The notes beneath the pieces are model-generated. The model did no database searches and was not told the origin of the DNA. It was given only the letters and a program-made list of their open reading frames with translations. Below, one piece after another: positions 19,212 to 28,578 of a stretch of 64,000 nt of DNA. Both the position numbers and the translations under genes were made by a program. The DNA lies in contig NZ_CP141212.1 of the NCBI RefSeq assembly GCF_035610345.1, positions 625,976 to 689,975 on the forward strand, read 5' to 3'. Numbering within the stretch: position 1 is the first letter of the stretch; each line of letters starts with the position of its first letter. This DNA is from Sinorhizobium meliloti (GTDB taxonomy: Bacteria > Pseudomonadota > Alphaproteobacteria > Rhizobiales > Rhizobiaceae).

Positions 19212-19319
19212 ATTCCTGTGCTTGTCACAGGAATCCAGCCAGACCAAGTCCTTGGGCTGGAAAGGCTCTTCCGCGCCGCAGACGCGGCGCTGCTGGATCC
19301 CTGTGACGAGCACAGGGAT
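19212..19319. repeat. RIME-like element, copy 3
   Basis: Third copy, 241 bp after the second, with the same arms and one base fewer in the CTCTTCCGCGCC segment. It ends near the 3' end of the edd gene (minus strand), leaving about 160 bp with no further feature. Confidence 0.85.
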
Positions 19320-19479
19320 GAGGGGAGGAGACGTCGCAGTCCTCCAAAACGTTTCCTACAGCGCCGCGCGTCTTATGAGACGCGCATCGCCCTGCGTGCC
19401 GACAAAACCAACCAGAGCTTCAACGCCATTATCCATCTCGCAGAAGCCGTCATAAACTCAAAACGAATCGCAACAGGCC

Positions 19480-21300
19480 CTAGTGAAACAGCACGCTTCC
19501 GCCGCGGTCGGCCGCGCCGGCGATCTGCCTGAACGGAGCGAAGAGCTCGCGGCCCATTCCGAATTCGTTGTCGGAGAGGTCGATATGCGCCGGCACGCGC
19601 GTCTTCAGCGCGATGTCCTCGACGAGCACCTCGACCTTGCCGTTGATCGCGTCGATGCGGACGATGTCGCCGTCCTGGATGCGTGCGATCGGGCCGCCTT
19701 CCTTCGCTTCCGGGGTCACATGGATCGCTGCCGGAACCTTGCCGGAGGCGCCTGACATGCGCCCGTCTGTGAGGATCGCGACTTTCTGGCCGCGATCCTG
19801 CAGGATGCCGAGCACCGTCGTCAGCTTATGCAGTTCCGGCATGCCGTTGGCCTTCGGCCCCTGAAAGCGCACGACGGCTACGAAGTCGCCTTCGAGCCTT
19901 CCCGCCTTGAAGGCGGCGTTCAGTTCCGCCTGATCGTTGAAGATCTTGGCCGGAGCTTCGATGACGTGGCTCTCCGGCTTGACGGCGGAGATCTTGATGA
20001 CCGCCTTGCCGATATTTCCGCTCAGCATCTTGAGGCCGCCGGTGTGCTGGAACGGGCGCTCGACGGTCGCGAGCACCTTCGGGTCGGCGCTCGTCTCCGG
20101 CGCAGGCTCGCGCTTGACGCTGCCGTTTCCGCCGAGCTTCACGTCGATCGCATAGGCGCTGAGCCCCTGCCCGTAGACGGTACGGACGTCATCGTGCAGC
20201 AAGCCTTTCCTGAGGAGCTGGGCGATCAGGAAGCCCATGCCGCCTGCGGCGTGGAAATGGTTCACGTCGGCAAGCCCGTTCGGATAGACGCGCGCGAGCA
20301 GCGGCACGAGATCGGAAAGCTCCGAAATGTCCTGCCAGGTAAGCACGATCCCCGCGGCGCGGGCCATCGCGACGAGATGCATCGTGTGGTTCGTCGAGCC
20401 GCCGGTCGCATGCAGGCCGACGACGCCGTTGACGATCGACCGCTCGTCGATCATCTCGCCGGCGGGCGTGAATTCGTTGCCGAGCGCGGTGATCGCAAGC
20501 GCCCGCTTCGTCGCTTCCCTGGTCAGCGCGTCGCGAAGCGGCGTGCCGGGATTGATGAAGGAGGCGCCGGGCAGGTGGAAGCCCATGATCTCCATCAGCA
20601 TCTGGTTGGAATTGGCGGTGCCGTAGAAGGTGCAGGTGCCGGGGCCGTGATAGGACTTGGACTCCGCCTCCAGGAGTTCGTCGCGGCCGACCTTGCCTTC
20701 GGCGAAGAGTTGCCGAACCTTGGCCTTCTCGTCGTTCGGCAGGCCCGTGGTCATCGGTCCGGCGGGGATGAAGACCGCGGGCAGATGGCCGAAGGTGAGC
20801 GCCGCGATCGCGAGTCCGGGCACGATCTTGTCGCAGACGCCGAGATAGACGGCCGCGTCGAACATGTTGTGCGACAGGCCGATGCCGGCCGCCATGGCGA
20901 TGACATCGCGCGAGAAGAGCGACAGCTCCATGCCGGGCTGCCCTTGGGTGACGCCGTCGCACATTGCCGGAACGCCGCCGGCGACCTGAGCGACGCCGCC
21001 CGCCTCGTGCGCGGCCTCCCGGATCAGCGCCGGATAGGTTTCGAACGGCTGATGCGCCGAAAGCATGTCGTTGTAAGAGGTGATGATGCCGAGGTTGGGG
21101 ACGCGGTCGCCCGCAAGCGCCACCTTCTCGGCGGGGGAACAGACCGCAAATCCGTGCGCAAGATTGCCGCAGCCGAGAACGGTCCGGTGCGGTCCGTTCG
21201 TCGCAGCGCTGCGGACGCGATCGAGGTAGGGCTCGCGGTGGGGCTTCGAGCGTTCGACGATGCGGGCGGTAATGGCGGCTATGCGGGAATCGGCGGACAT
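19480..21300 (-). CDS. edd: phosphogluconate dehydratase
   Basis: A 606-residue IlvD/Edd-family enzyme that dehydrates 6-phosphogluconate to KDPG in the Entner-Doudoroff pathway. Cluster-binding cysteines are in [16 protein letters not shown] and [40 protein letters not shown] and [20 protein letters not shown] are further family motifs. ATG 21300 ([20 protein letters not shown]) gives the usual Edd length; the frame continues upstream to 21414. It is the third gene of the zwf-pgl-edd operon, 101 bp after pgl. The KDPG aldolase gene eda is not in this window. Confidence 0.95.
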   Translation of the reverse strand: MSADSRIAAITARIVERSKPHREPYLDRVRSAATNGPHRTVLGCGNLAHGFAVCSPAEKVALAGDRVPNLGIITSYNDMLSAHQPFETYPALIREAAHEAGGVAQVAGGVPAMCDGVTQGQPGMELSLFSRDVIAMAAGIGLSHNMFDAAVYLGVCDKIVPGLAIAALTFGHLPAVFIPAGPMTTGLPNDEKAKVRQLFAEGKVGRDELLEAESKSYHGPGTCTFYGTANSNQMLMEIMGFHLPGASFINPGTPLRDALTREATKRALAITALGNEFTPAGEMIDERSIVNGVVGLHATGGSTNHTMHLVAMARAAGIVLTWQDISELSDLVPLLARVYPNGLADVNHFHAAGGMGFLIAQLLRKGLLHDDVRTVYGQGLSAYAIDVKLGGNGSVKREPAPETSADPKVLATVERPFQHTGGLKMLSGNIGKAVIKISAVKPESHVIEAPAKIFNDQAELNAAFKAGRLEGDFVAVVRFQGPKANGMPELHKLTTVLGILQDRGQKVAILTDGRMSGASGKVPAAIHVTPEAKEGGPIARIQDGDIVRIDAINGKVEVLVEDIALKTRVPAHIDLSDNEFGMGRELFAPFRQIAGAADRGGSVLFH

Positions 21301-21401
21301 GGACACATCCTCTTCCGGAGTCTTACGACTCCTTTCTTCATCGATCATCGGCTTTGAGCGCCACAGCGTGCGGGGAGCGTTGCGGCGCTTTCCGGGTCGC
21401 C

Positions 21402-22100
21402 TCAGGGCGCCCAATAAATCTGCAGCGGCGATGTGGCCCGCCGAAGCACGGCCCGGATGGGCATCTCTGCCTCGTCGCCGGGCGCCTGGGCCTGGGCAAG
21501 CACCTCTTTCTTGCCGCTGCCTTCGATATGCAGCACCAGATAGCCGGCATCCTGCAGGCTGGAGAAGGTGAAGGTGAGGCGGGGTTCGCCGGCTCCTTCC
21601 GCTTCCATGGTGATCACGCCGCGCGGCGTCGTGGGGTCGAGCGCCTCTTCAAGGCGCGTCCCCCCGGGAAAGAACGAGGCCGTATGCCCGTCCGTTCCCA
21701 TGCCGAGCACCACGACATCGAAGGGTGCGCCGAGACTTGCCGTCCTGTCGCTCGCGATCGCCGCGGCCGCTTCCGCAGTCTCGGCCGCGTGATAGAGCGG
21801 AACGAAACGCGCCTGCGCAGCCCCGTCCTTGAGCAGGTTATCGGCAACCAGGCGGTGGTTGGAGCGCTCGTTTTCCGGTGGCACGAAACGCTCGTCGACG
21901 AGGGTGACCGTCACTTTCGACCAATCGAGCTCGCGACGCGACAACGACCGGAAAAAGGCCTTCGGGGTCGAGCCGCCCGATACCGCGAAGCTCGCCGTGC
22001 CTCTCGCAGCGATCGCGGCGGCGAGCCTTGCACCGACGTCATCCGCGAGGGCCTCGGCCAGTGCGGACGGATTTTCGAATATGTGCATGTTTGCGCTCAT
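21402..22100 (-). CDS. pgl: 6-phosphogluconolactonase
   Basis: A 232-residue DevB/SOL-type lactonase that hydrolyses 6-phosphogluconolactone made by Zwf. The motif [20 protein letters not shown] binds phosphate near residues 36-55; [20 protein letters not shown] and [20 protein letters not shown] contain the catalytic residues. ATG 22100 ([20 protein letters not shown]) is chosen; ATG 22088 is also possible. It starts 8 bp after the zwf stop, so translation is probably coupled. Confidence 0.95.
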   Translation of the reverse strand: MSANMHIFENPSALAEALADDVGARLAAAIAARGTASFAVSGGSTPKAFFRSLSRRELDWSKVTVTLVDERFVPPENERSNHRLVADNLLKDGAAQARFVPLYHAAETAEAAAAIASDRTASLGAPFDVVVLGMGTDGHTASFFPGGTRLEEALDPTTPRGVITMEAEGAGEPRLTFTFSSLQDAGYLVLHIEGSGKKEVLAQAQAPGDEAEMPIRAVLRRATSPLQIYWAP

Positions 22101-22108
22101 GATCGGCC

Positions 22109-23584
22109 CTAGATCGCGTCGTTCCAAGTACGGCCGTCGCGCTCGATCAGCGCGATCGATTGGCTCGGACCCCAGGTTCCGGCGGTATAGCCTTGCACCT
22201 GCTGTCCGGTTGCTTCCCAGGCCTTGAGGATCGGGTCGATCCATTGCCAGGCCGCTTCCACTTCGTCGCGGCGCACGAACAGGGTCTGGTTGTTGCGGAT
22301 GACGTCCAGCAGCAGGCGTTCATAGGCGTCCGCATTGCGAACCGCAAAGGCCTCGGCGAAGCTCATGTCCAGGGGCACGTTCCTCAGCCGCATGCCGCCC
22401 GGTCCGGGATCCTTGATCATCAGCGACTGCTTGACGCCTTCATTCGGCTGCAGGCGGATCATCAGCTGGTTGGCCGAAATGCGGCCGGCGCTCTGATCGA
22501 AGATCGAGTGCGGAATCTGCTTGAAGGTGATGACGATCTCCGACATGCGGCCCGCCATGCGCTTTCCGGTACGCAGATAGAAGGGCACGCCTGCCCAGCG
22601 CCAATTGCTTATTTCGGCCTTGATCGCGACGAAGGTTTCCGTGTTGGAAACGCCTCCGTCGAGCTCTTCGAGATAACCCTTGACCGGGCCTCCGGATGAT
22701 GCGCCCGCGCGGTACTGGCCCCGGACCGTCACCTGCTCGACATTGGAGGCGGTGATCGGCTTCAGCGCGCGAAGCACCTTGAGCTTCTCGTCGCGCACGG
22801 CCTCCGCGTCCATCGACGTCGGCGCCTCCATGGCGACGAAACAGAGGAGCTGGAGGATGTGGTTCTGCACCATGTCGCGCAGCGCGCCCGCCTTGTCGTA
22901 GTAACCTGCGCGATTCTCGAGCCCGACGGCTTCAGAAACGGTGATCTGCACGTGGTCGATGTGGGCGGAATTCCACAATGGCTCGTACAGCGCGTTGGCA
23001 AAGCGCAGGGCCATCAGATTCTGCACCGTCTCCTTGCCGAGATAGTGGTCGATGCGGAAAATCTGCTCTTCGCGGAAGACTTTTCCGATCGTGTCGTTGA
23101 GCTCCGTCGCGGAAGCGAGGTCGCGGCCGATCGGCTTCTCGACGACGATGCGGGTGTTCCTGGTGATGAGCTTGTGATCGCGGATCTTTTCGGAAATGTC
23201 GCTGAAGATCGCCGGTCCGACGGCGAGATAGAAGGCACGGGTACGGTCCTTGCCCTCTTCCAGGAGCTTCTTCAGATCGTCCCAGCCCTGTTCGGACTTG
23301 GCGTCGACGGAGACGTAGTAGAGACGTGAGGTGAATTTCTCGACTTCCGCCTCGTTGAACTCCCCGGCCTTCAGGTGTTCTTTCAGGGCGTCGCTCGCGA
23401 ACTTGCGGTATTCGTCATGGGAAAGGCTCGCGCGCGAGGCGCCGATGATCCGCGTCGGCTCCGTGAACTGGCCTTCCATCTGACGGTGGTAGAGTGCCGG
23501 CAGCAGCTTGCGCTCGGCAAGATCGCCGGTGCCCCCGAACACCACATAGTCAAACGGTTCGACGGGAATGATCTGGCTGCTCAT
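22109..23584 (-). CDS. zwf: glucose-6-phosphate 1-dehydrogenase
   Basis: A 491-residue enzyme oxidising glucose 6-phosphate to 6-phosphogluconolactone. The nucleotide-binding GGTGDLA is at residues 17-23 and the signature RIDHYLGKETVQNL places the active-site region at about 177-190. Length is normal. It is the first gene of the minus-strand operon. The 5' flank has an AT-rich stretch with an AATCGATT palindrome (23626-23633) that could hold the promoter or a regulator site. Glucose released by AglA upstream would enter this route after phosphorylation. Confidence 0.96.
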   Translation of the reverse strand: MSSQIIPVEPFDYVVFGGTGDLAERKLLPALYHRQMEGQFTEPTRIIGASRASLSHDEYRKFASDALKEHLKAGEFNEAEVEKFTSRLYYVSVDAKSEQGWDDLKKLLEEGKDRTRAFYLAVGPAIFSDISEKIRDHKLITRNTRIVVEKPIGRDLASATELNDTIGKVFREEQIFRIDHYLGKETVQNLMALRFANALYEPLWNSAHIDHVQITVSEAVGLENRAGYYDKAGALRDMVQNHILQLLCFVAMEAPTSMDAEAVRDEKLKVLRALKPITASNVEQVTVRGQYRAGASSGGPVKGYLEELDGGVSNTETFVAIKAEISNWRWAGVPFYLRTGKRMAGRMSEIVITFKQIPHSIFDQSAGRISANQLMIRLQPNEGVKQSLMIKDPGPGGMRLRNVPLDMSFAEAFAVRNADAYERLLLDVIRNNQTLFVRRDEVEAAWQWIDPILKAWEATGQQVQGYTAGTWGPSQSIALIERDGRTWNDAI

Positions 23585-23625
23585 GGGATGTCTCGATCTC
23601 GTTGAGGTCTGGGCTGGTATAATCT

Positions 23626-23633
23626 AATCGATT
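23626..23633. promoter_or_regulatory. AT-rich palindrome in the zwf leader
   Basis: AATCGATT within the run TAATCTAATCGATTTAAAAT, the most AT-rich segment of the 197-bp gap between zwf and the puuB-like gene, about 42 bp upstream of the zwf start. It reads as a plausible promoter or operator area on the minus strand (TTTAAATCGATTAGATTATA). Only the palindrome is seen; the binding factor is unknown. Confidence 0.35.
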
Positions 23634-23781
23634 TAAAATGGCTAGGGTGCACCGCAACAAAATGGCTGGCCGCACGGCTGCCGACACACCGTTCCTTATA
23701 TCATCACCGCCCGGGGAACAGAAATATGCAGCATTTCAAGGACTTTCCGCCCACCGTCTGGAATCTCGGAGGGTCTTCCCT

Positions 23782-25068
23782 TTAGAACCGGTCGCGCAGT
23801 GCGTACCAGCTGAGCGCCAGAAACAGGAGTGCCGAGCGGAACCGCGTTCCGCCGGGGAAGGCCGGTATTTTGAGCTGCTTCAGCAGATCGAGCTCGGTGG
23901 ACTTGCCGAGCGCGAGCTCGGCATAGAGTTTGCCGCAATAATTGGCGAGCATGACGCCATGGCCGGAGTAACCGCCGATCGTGGTGACGCCCGGCATGAC
24001 CTCGCGGCAGAAGGGTTGGCGCGGCATGGTGATGCCGACCGAGCCGCCCCAGGCGTGAGTGATCTCCACATCGGCGAGATCCGGGTAGATTTCGCAGATC
24101 TGCCGGCGTATGTGCGCCGAAATGTCGCGCGGATTGTCGGCAGTGTAGGCCTCGCGCCCGCCGAAGAGCAGCCGCCCGTCTTTCGATTTTCGGAAATAGC
24201 GTACGACGAAGCGCGAATCGTCGACCGATTCGCCCCCGGGCAGAATTCCGGCATGGCCGTGCAGCACCGTCGTCGCGCCGATGAAGGAGCGGATCGGCAT
24301 GACGTGGCTCGCGGTCACGGGCTCGAGATTGCCGATATAGCCGTTGCAGGCGATCAGCGCCCGGTCGGCCGTGATCGTGCCGCTCGTCGTCTCGATGACG
24401 ACCGCGCCGCCCTTCTTCTCGATCTTGAGCGCCTTCGTTCCCTCGTAGAGATTGGCGCCGGCGAGCGCCGCCTGTCTGACGAGCCCCACAACCAGCTTCA
24501 TCGGGTGGATGTGGCCGGTCCCGGTGTCGCGGATACCGAAGTGGTAATGGCTGGAGCCGAGCCGGCTCACGGTTTCCTCGCGATCCATGAAGGAAAGGTG
24601 CGGATAGCCGTAGCGCTCGGTCATCGCCTCGACGTGGTTGCGGTAGTCCCTTTCGAGGCTTGCCTTGTGGCCGACCGAGAGCTGGCCCGGCATGAATTCG
24701 ATGTCGATCGCGTGCTCTTCGGCAAATCCCAGGACATAGCGCTTGGCGTTCTCGGCCATATCGAAGAGCCGCTGCGCCCATTCGCGGCCGAGCACCTCCT
24801 CCGTTTCGTCGGCCCAGACACGTTGCCCGGTGCCGAACTGCCCGCCATTGCGGCCCGAGGCGCCGTCGCCGAAGCGGCAGGCGTCGATCAGGGTGACGTC
24901 CGTCCCGCTCCGGGCGAGATTGCAGGCGGCCTGCAGGCCGGTATAGCCGCCGCCGATAATGGCGATGTCGGCCTTGCGGGAGCCCGGCATGACCGGGAAG
25001 GCGGGCCGCTCGGGAGTCGTCGCCTCGTACCAGGAATATCCGGGCGAAATCGGGCTTTGCCAGGTCAT
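23782..25068 (-). CDS. puuB: gamma-glutamylputrescine oxidase-like FAD oxidoreductase
   Basis: A 428-residue DAO-family flavoprotein. The dinucleotide fold ADIAIIGGGYTGLQAACNLA is at about 33-52, and RFGDGASGRNGGQFGTG matches the PuuB/OrdL group. Near the C-terminus GGYSGHGVMLANYCGKLYAE closes the FAD site. It would oxidise gamma-glutamylputrescine to the aldehyde with H2O2 release. The gene starts 16 bp after the PuuA-like gene, which supports the pathway. Substrate specificity is inferred from the pair; other gamma-glutamyl-amines are possible. Confidence 0.8.
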   Translation of the reverse strand: MTWQSPISPGYSWYEATTPERPAFPVMPGSRKADIAIIGGGYTGLQAACNLARSGTDVTLIDACRFGDGASGRNGGQFGTGQRVWADETEEVLGREWAQRLFDMAENAKRYVLGFAEEHAIDIEFMPGQLSVGHKASLERDYRNHVEAMTERYGYPHLSFMDREETVSRLGSSHYHFGIRDTGTGHIHPMKLVVGLVRQAALAGANLYEGTKALKIEKKGGAVVIETTSGTITADRALIACNGYIGNLEPVTASHVMPIRSFIGATTVLHGHAGILPGGESVDDSRFVVRYFRKSKDGRLLFGGREAYTADNPRDISAHIRRQICEIYPDLADVEITHAWGGSVGITMPRQPFCREVMPGVTTIGGYSGHGVMLANYCGKLYAELALGKSTELDLLKQLKIPAFPGGTRFRSALLFLALSWYALRDRF

Positions 25069-25084
25069 GGAAACCTATTCCGGA

Positions 25085-26521
25085 TCAGACATTCAGGAGC
25101 AGGAACTCGCGTTCCCACGGGCTGATGACCTGCATGAAGGTTTCGAACTCGCCACGCTTCACGCCGGCATAGATGGCGATGAACTCGGCGCTGAAGACCT
25201 CCGCCAGCGCGGGAGCCGATTCGAGCAGCGAAACCGCCTCGAGCAGCCCTCGCGGCAGTTCGATTTCGCCCTCATTGGCGGTGTGTTCCGTAGGGGGTGT
25301 CGCCTGCAGGCCCTCGATGATGCCGAGATAGCCGCAGCCGAGCGAGGCCGCGAGCGCCAGATAGGGGTTGGCATCCGAGCTCGGCAGGCGGTTCTCGATG
25401 CGCCGGGCGACCGGATCCGAGACAGGGATGCGGAACGCCGTGGTCCGGTTGTCATAGCCCCAGGCGGTGTTGACCGGCGCGGACATGTCCGGCGTGAGGC
25501 GCCGATAGGAATTCACATAGGGCGCCATCATCGACAACGTCCGCGGGACGTAAAGCTGCATGCCGCCTATGAAGGAAAAGAACGCCTGGGAGGGTGAGCC
25601 GTCGGGATTGGAGAAGATATTGCGGCCGGTCTCGATATCGATCACCGATTGGTGGATATGCATGGCGGAGCCGGGTTGGCCCTGCATGGGCTTCGCCATG
25701 AATGTCGCATAGATTCCGTGCTTAAGCGCGGCTTCGCGGATGGTCCGCTTGAAAAGGAAGACCTGGTCGGCAAGCTCGATCGGATCGCCGTGCCTGAGGT
25801 TGATCTCAAGCTGGGCCGGCCCCTCTTCGTGGATCAGCGTATCGATCTCGAGGCCTTGCTTTTCGGAAAAATGGTAGATGTCGTCGATGAGCTCGTCGAA
25901 CTCGTTGATGCCGGCGATCGAATAGCCCTGGCCGCCGAGGATCGAGCGGCCGGACCGGCCCTTCGGCGGCCGCAGCGGATAGTCCGGATCGTCGTTCTGG
26001 GCGACGAGATAGAATTCGATCTCCGGTGCGACCACCGGTTTCCAGCCCTTCTGCCGGTAGAGCTCGATGACGCGCTTCAGCACGTTGCGCGGCGTATAGC
26101 TGATCTGCTCGCCCTGGGAGCCGACGATGTCGCAGATGACCTGGGCCGTCGGGTCGCTTTCCCATGGAACGATGGAAAGGGTGGACAGGTCCGGAACGAG
26201 CTTGATGTCGCTGTCGCGGGAATCATAGCGGAATTGCCCGGTCTCCTCCGGATATTCGCCGGAAATCGTGTGCCGGTAGATCGCCGAGGGCAAGGCAAGG
26301 GAGGTATTGGACGTGAACTTGGACGTCGGCATCATCTTGCCGCGCGCGACGCCCGCAAGGTCGGGCGTGATGCACTCGATATCTTCGATGCCGCGGATCT
26401 TGAGCCAGTCGACCGCTTCGGTCCAGGTCTTCACGCCACGGGCGGCATGCAGGGCGAGGGGTATCTTCGAACTCTTGCTGACCTTTGCTGTCTCTTGGGC
26501 AACACTTCTCTTGGAAGACAT
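25085..26521 (-). CDS. puuA: gamma-glutamylputrescine synthetase-like (glutamine synthetase family)
   Basis: A 478-residue glutamine-synthetase-fold enzyme. The N-terminal beta-grasp domain (VDWLKIRGIEDIECITPDLA) and catalytic motifs APEIEFYLVAQ, HEEGPAQLEINLRHGDPIEL, MQGQPGSAMHIHQSV and NRLPSSDANPYLALAASLGC are present. It lacks the adenylylation Tyr segment of GlnA, and the VARGKMMP motif fits the PuuA group, which ligates glutamate to putrescine using ATP. The downstream PuuB-like oxidase supports this. A role in another polyamine or amine cannot be excluded. Confidence 0.8.
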   Translation of the reverse strand: MSSKRSVAQETAKVSKSSKIPLALHAARGVKTWTEAVDWLKIRGIEDIECITPDLAGVARGKMMPTSKFTSNTSLALPSAIYRHTISGEYPEETGQFRYDSRDSDIKLVPDLSTLSIVPWESDPTAQVICDIVGSQGEQISYTPRNVLKRVIELYRQKGWKPVVAPEIEFYLVAQNDDPDYPLRPPKGRSGRSILGGQGYSIAGINEFDELIDDIYHFSEKQGLEIDTLIHEEGPAQLEINLRHGDPIELADQVFLFKRTIREAALKHGIYATFMAKPMQGQPGSAMHIHQSVIDIETGRNIFSNPDGSPSQAFFSFIGGMQLYVPRTLSMMAPYVNSYRRLTPDMSAPVNTAWGYDNRTTAFRIPVSDPVARRIENRLPSSDANPYLALAASLGCGYLGIIEGLQATPPTEHTANEGEIELPRGLLEAVSLLESAPALAEVFSAEFIAIYAGVKRGEFETFMQVISPWEREFLLLNV

Positions 26522-26645
26522 AAATCACCGGGTTTGGCTTCGGATAGCGCAATCATAGCCGCAGTTCGGCAATTAGCTAGATGCACGCGATTGACTTTCG
26601 CCCTGCTCACCGGAAAGGAGGATACGGAAACAGAAGGGAGCTTCC

Positions 26646-27830
26646 GTGGCGCAAATGCAGGACGTGGTGATCATCGGGGCGGGTGCCGCCGGCATGATGT
26701 GCGCCATCGAGGCGGGCAAGCGCGGGCGCCGGGTGCTCGTCATCGACCACGCCCGGGCGCCCGGCGAGAAGATCCGCATCTCCGGCGGCGGCCGCTGCAA
26801 TTTCACCAATATCCATGCGTCCCCCAGGAACTTCCTGTCCGGCAACCCGCATTTCTGCAAGTCGGCGCTTGCCCGGTACCGGCCGCAGGACTTCGTGGCT
26901 TTGGTCGAGCGCCATGGCATCGACTGGCACGAGAAAACGCTCGGCCAGCTCTTCTGCGATCATTCGGCCAAGGACATCATCCGCATGCTGATGGCGGAGA
27001 TGAGGGCAGCGGGAGTGCAACTGAGGCTCGAAACCAGCATCGGGGAGGTTGAGAGGACCGCCTCCGGGTTCCGTGTGACGACGAGCGCCGGCGCGGTCGA
27101 CGCCGCCTCGCTGGTCGTGGCAAGCGGCGGCAAGTCCATCCCGAAAATGGGAGCGACAGGTCTTGCCTATCGCATCGCGGAGCAGTTCGGCTTGCCAGTT
27201 GCCGAAACCCGCCCGGCACTGGTTCCCCTGACACTCGACCAGACGCAGCTCACCAAGCTCGGGGCGCTTGCCGGCGTCGCGGCCGATGCCGAGGCGCGGT
27301 TCGGGAAGGCCGCCTTCCGCGAAGCTGTCCTCATCACCCATCGCGGCTTGAGCGGGCCGGCTATCCTGCAGATTTCATCCTATTGGCGTGAGGGTGAGGA
27401 GATCGTCCTCCGGCTGATGCCGGACATCGATATCGCCTCGATCCTCAAGGGAATGCGCCGGACGAACGGCCGCCAGGCAGTCCAGACGGCACTTGCCGAT
27501 ATACTGCCGCGCCGGCTCGCGCAGTTCTTCGCGGACGAAGCGAAGCTGACGGGGCGCATGCTTGCCGACCTTTCCGACAAGGCTATCGACGCGCTTTCCA
27601 GCTCCATCCAGGCCTGGGCGGTGAAGCCGGCGGGATCGGAAGGCTACCGGACGGCCGAGGTCACGCTCGGCGGCGTCGATACGCGTGCGCTCGACTCCCG
27701 GACCATGCAGGCAAACGAGATCCCCGGCCTCTACTTCGTCGGCGAGTGTGTCGACGTGACCGGCTGGCTCGGAGGCTACAATTTCCAATGGGCCTGGGCG
27801 TCGGGCTTCGTCGCCGGTCAAGACGTGTAA
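26646..27830 (+). CDS. HI0933-family (YhiN-like) flavoprotein
   Basis: A 394-residue NAD(P)/FAD-dependent oxidoreductase. The N-terminal VVIIGAGAAGMMCAIEAGKR is followed by GEKIRISGGGRCNFTNIHAS, the defining motif of the HI0933/YhiN family; TEVTLGGVDTRALDSRTMQA-like sequence near the C-terminus and LYFVGECVDVTGWLGGYNFQ complete the signature. The GTG start at 26646 follows AAGGGAG. Family members are soluble flavoproteins of mostly unknown function (some annotated aminoacetone oxidase). It diverges from puuA with a 124-bp gap. Confidence 0.88.
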   Translation: MAQMQDVVIIGAGAAGMMCAIEAGKRGRRVLVIDHARAPGEKIRISGGGRCNFTNIHASPRNFLSGNPHFCKSALARYRPQDFVALVERHGIDWHEKTLGQLFCDHSAKDIIRMLMAEMRAAGVQLRLETSIGEVERTASGFRVTTSAGAVDAASLVVASGGKSIPKMGATGLAYRIAEQFGLPVAETRPALVPLTLDQTQLTKLGALAGVAADAEARFGKAAFREAVLITHRGLSGPAILQISSYWREGEEIVLRLMPDIDIASILKGMRRTNGRQAVQTALADILPRRLAQFFADEAKLTGRMLADLSDKAIDALSSSIQAWAVKPAGSEGYRTAEVTLGGVDTRALDSRTMQANEIPGLYFVGECVDVTGWLGGYNFQWAWASGFVAGQDV

Positions 27831-28110
27831 CCGTGCGGCAAAATTGGTGATTTGCTTCTTCAGCCATTCTTAAGGGAAATATAACGGAAATTACTGAACC
27901 TGTTTATCATGGCGCGACAGCCGCGAAGGCAGCGGAAGTCAACAAGCGGAAACCACATTGTTTCCATTTCGGGGACTTTCTTCAGCCGCAGGATGGATGC
28001 ACCATGATCGTAACGGCAAAGGCAGACCATCTTTGCCGGCAACTCGTAGTGCTGCAGCGACCTTTGCGCGCCCGAGACGCTCGGTGCTGCAGCGACAAGG
28101 ACAAGAGGCC

Positions 28111-28251
28111 ATGAACCAGCAACGCCGCCGTCCCCGTGCAATAGCCATAGCCCGCGCAGAGAAAAGCCGCGGGCAGAACGAATTGACGGCTTACCTCGCG
28201 ACGCTCGCTCTGTTTGCCGTCACGGCCGTTGCTCTCTTTTCCTGGCTTTAA
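28111..28251 (+). CDS. 46-residue single-pass membrane peptide
   Basis: MNQQRRRPRAIAIARAEKSR begins a basic N-terminus, followed by a C-terminal hydrophobic helix (about residues 27-45, ending ALFAVTAVALFSWL). AAGAGG lies 6 bp before the ATG. The gene stands between the flavoprotein and the chemoreceptor. No known domain. Positive-inside charge would leave the N-terminus in the cytosol. Coding support is the ribosome site and the clear helix; conservation was not tested. Confidence 0.5.
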   Translation: MNQQRRRPRAIAIARAEKSRGQNELTAYLATLALFAVTAVALFSWL

Positions 28252-28334
28252 AGCGTCGCTTCCGACGAGCCCCGTCGATACGCCGGACGACCGGTATTCC
28301 GTCCGCACGGGGCCAATTCCGCTTATGGAATTCT

Positions 28335-28353
28335 TAATCGTTTGAAACGATTA
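28335..28353. promoter_or_regulatory. perfect 19-bp palindrome upstream of the chemoreceptor gene
   Basis: TAATCGTTTGAAACGATTA is symmetric around the central G. It sits 225 bp before the chemoreceptor ATG, in a 327-bp gap (28252-28578) that otherwise shows a GC-rich imperfect repeat and no gene. The shape (ATCGTTT-N-AAACGAT) resembles a LacI/GalR-family operator, but no such regulator gene is adjacent. Confidence 0.6.
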
Positions 28354-28578
28354 TGGCGAGCAAATGAGCACCGCCAGGTCCTCGCCGCCAAGCCGGCTGC
28401 GCGGTCCCGCAATGACTGCTGGCGGGCTGGCGGCGTGCGCCGCATGACTTTCCGAAAAACATCAGCCTGTTTGCGCATCGGGTGGCGCCCGAGCGCCTTT
28501 GGTGCGTTCACCTGACGCGCCCCGGAGCGCTTCGAGCCATCGGGGAGGCGAACGCGCGCTGTAGCCAAGGTGTTTTCC

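Larger units (their letters stand above)
18846..19325. repeat. tandem duplication of a ~241-bp unit (RIME plus spacer)
   Basis: The spacer between RIMEs, starting GAGAGGGTGCGGTCCCTCGG at 18846 and again at 19087, is repeated with only a few substitutions (CGAGGCGCGG vs TGAGGGGCGG; TAGTGG vs TAGTAG), so RIME and spacer were duplicated together. The near identity implies a recent duplication. Reading frames across it repeat the same nonsense peptide and are not genes. Confidence 0.85.

Noticed and set aside
18661..19313. Minus-strand frames encoding repeated SFSPRTWSGWIPVTSTGM-type peptides
   Set aside because: They lie wholly inside the RIME tandem array, repeat because the DNA repeats, and have no ribosome site.
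18731..19319. CRISPR array suspected from three evenly spaced repeats
   Set aside because: Repeat units are about 108 bp, double-palindromic, with near-identical spacers of about 130 bp; no cas genes.
19828..21357. 509-residue plus-strand frame opposite edd
   Set aside because: Antisense to the well-supported edd gene, no motif.
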